Shown here: one piece after another, positions 59,490-60,089 of the stretch
Layout of the letters: each line of letters starts with the position of its first letter
How positions within the stretch are numbered: the stretch's first letter is position 1
Assembly: GCA_017503575.1 (NCBI GenBank)
Contig: JAFVSV010000019.1
Location: 1-60,089 of the forward strand
DNA from: Alistipes sp.
GTDB lineage: Bacteria; Bacteroidota; Bacteroidia; Bacteroidales; Rikenellaceae
Length of the DNA: 60,089 bases
Direction of reading: 5' to 3'
Notes under the pieces: generated by a model
What the model saw: only the letters and a program-made list of their open reading frames with translations
What the model was told of the DNA's origin: nothing
Database searches by the model: none
Translations under genes and position numbers: made by a program

Positions 59490-60065
59490 ATGACAGAACA
59501 ACAGCAGGAACTTCTTGGACGCTACGAGGAGCAGCTACGCACAATGCTCATAGAGCGTCTCTCAAAGGAGGGATGGCTCGACGGTCAGATGCTTACCGTC
59601 GAGGAGCTTAACGAGAAGTGGCACGCCGCAGCACCATCATACATGGCAGATGCCGTACCCGAGATTGCGAAGTACCCCCTTGTTGCCATAGCGTGGGCGA
59701 TGTACGAGGGCATGGGTATCGCCGTACTCTGGGATAAGGAGTGGAGCCGCTACGAGGGCGTGGAGGATATACATAAGATGCTCACCGAGCCACGCGGCTT
59801 CGACTGCATGGACGAGTATATCACCGAGGTACTATTGTGCCACCCATTAGAGAGTGCCGAGGCTACGAAGGTCGAGAATATGATACGCTCGATGGCGGAG
59901 ATGGCAGAGATGCTCATCCGCAAGGAGGGCATCGAGGCGCAGAGCGTCATGGCGTTCCACCTCTTCGCCCGCACCACAAAGGTTATGTTCGAGCTTGGCG
60001 TATCGGTATCACTCAAGCGCATGGGCTACAACTATGTCAAGGTTAATGCCGAGGTGGTAAGCTAA
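59490..60065 (+). CDS. Conserved hypothetical protein, helical
   Basis: This 191-residue, mostly helical protein has no signal peptide. Visible parts are EEQLRTMLIERLSKEGWL, MLTVEELNEKWHAAAPSYMADAV, YPLVAIAWAMYEGMGIAVLWD and DEYITEVLLCHPLESAEA. It has Trp, Tyr and acidic runs typical of a soluble domain, and I do not recognise a family with confidence. It starts 1 base after the flavin reductase. It is complete, ending with TAA at 60063-60065 before a G-run. Confidence 0.7.
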   Translation: MTEQQQELLGRYEEQLRTMLIERLSKEGWLDGQMLTVEELNEKWHAAAPSYMADAVPEIAKYPLVAIAWAMYEGMGIAVLWDKEWSRYEGVEDIHKMLTEPRGFDCMDEYITEVLLCHPLESAEATKVENMIRSMAEMAEMLIRKEGIEAQSVMAFHLFARTTKVMFELGVSVSLKRMGYNYVKVNAEVVS

Positions 60066-60089
60066 GGGGGGGGCAGAGAGAGAGAGAGA
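60066..60089. repeat. G-run and GA dinucleotide repeat at the window end
   Basis: Eight G (60066-60073) are followed by CAGAGAG and a GA repeat to the last base. Such low-complexity sequence often coincides with an assembly break. Confidence 0.6.

Overview
The window looks like chromosome of a Bacteroidales bacterium, most like Rikenellaceae/Alistipes in my judgement. Four things point there. Promoters fit the Bacteroidetes primary-sigma pattern (TTTG or TTG, about 20 bases, then TAnnTTTG), and Shine-Dalgarno sites are largely absent. Family-specific genes are present: an HU-like protein tied to a membrane segment, GSCFA, DUF2851, a LysM-PBP1 fusion, fimbrillin-like lipoprotein and long SecA. 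Signal peptides are followed by lipoprotein cysteines. Most of the content is core housekeeping. I see no tRNA, rRNA, CRISPR array, prophage or intact insertion sequence.

Layout, left to right. 0-5 kb is a leftward block: recA (cut by the window edge), a PrxQ peroxiredoxin, a small zinc protein, then an HU-like membrane protein, a sigma-54 activator, LptE, a TPR protein and SecG. 5-6.1 kb is a DNA-binding protein followed by a dense hairpin-repeat array. 6.1-14.2 kb holds a CyuA-type desulfidase, DeoD, an aldehyde dehydrogenase, GyrA and a secreted TPR protein. 14.3-16.4 kb holds three small lipoproteins and a structured RNA that resembles 6S RNA. 16.5-18.3 kb is a membrane Ser/Thr kinase facing a putative DNA-binding partner across overlapping promoters. 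18.3-25 kb holds luxS-mtnN, an acyltransferase, GSCFA, a degenerate PafA-like phosphatase, SufE, SufT and a short DUF2851 protein. 25-31 kb holds secA, dCMP deaminase and htpG behind a sigma-54-type promoter.

31-38 kb is a leftward run: udp, dnaN, a repeat, an exonuclease, the LysM-PBP1 protein, rex, a shortened ribF and a thioesterase. 38-49.7 kb holds glmM, an M20 dipeptidase, ssb, lpxK, an M23 peptidase, ispD, nadE and pepT. 49.8-55.1 kb holds an OPT transporter and a fimbrillin-like lipoprotein preceded by a 43-residue ORF. 55.6-60 kb is valS-rnhA-flavin reductase-hypothetical, ending in a G-run and GA repeat.

The strongest unexplained signal is a family of composite hairpin elements of about 125-133 bp at three loci (about 6.0, 36.2 and 48.4 kb). 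Each has imperfect terminal inverted repeats, each lies just 3' of a leftward gene, and in each the terminal repeat supplies or abuts that gene's TAA stop. Two tandem copies differ by changes that mostly keep base pairing in a central hairpin. Other points of interest are the kinase/regulator promoter overlap, the small ORF ahead of the fimbrillin gene, the pseudo-phosphatase and the 6S-like RNA.
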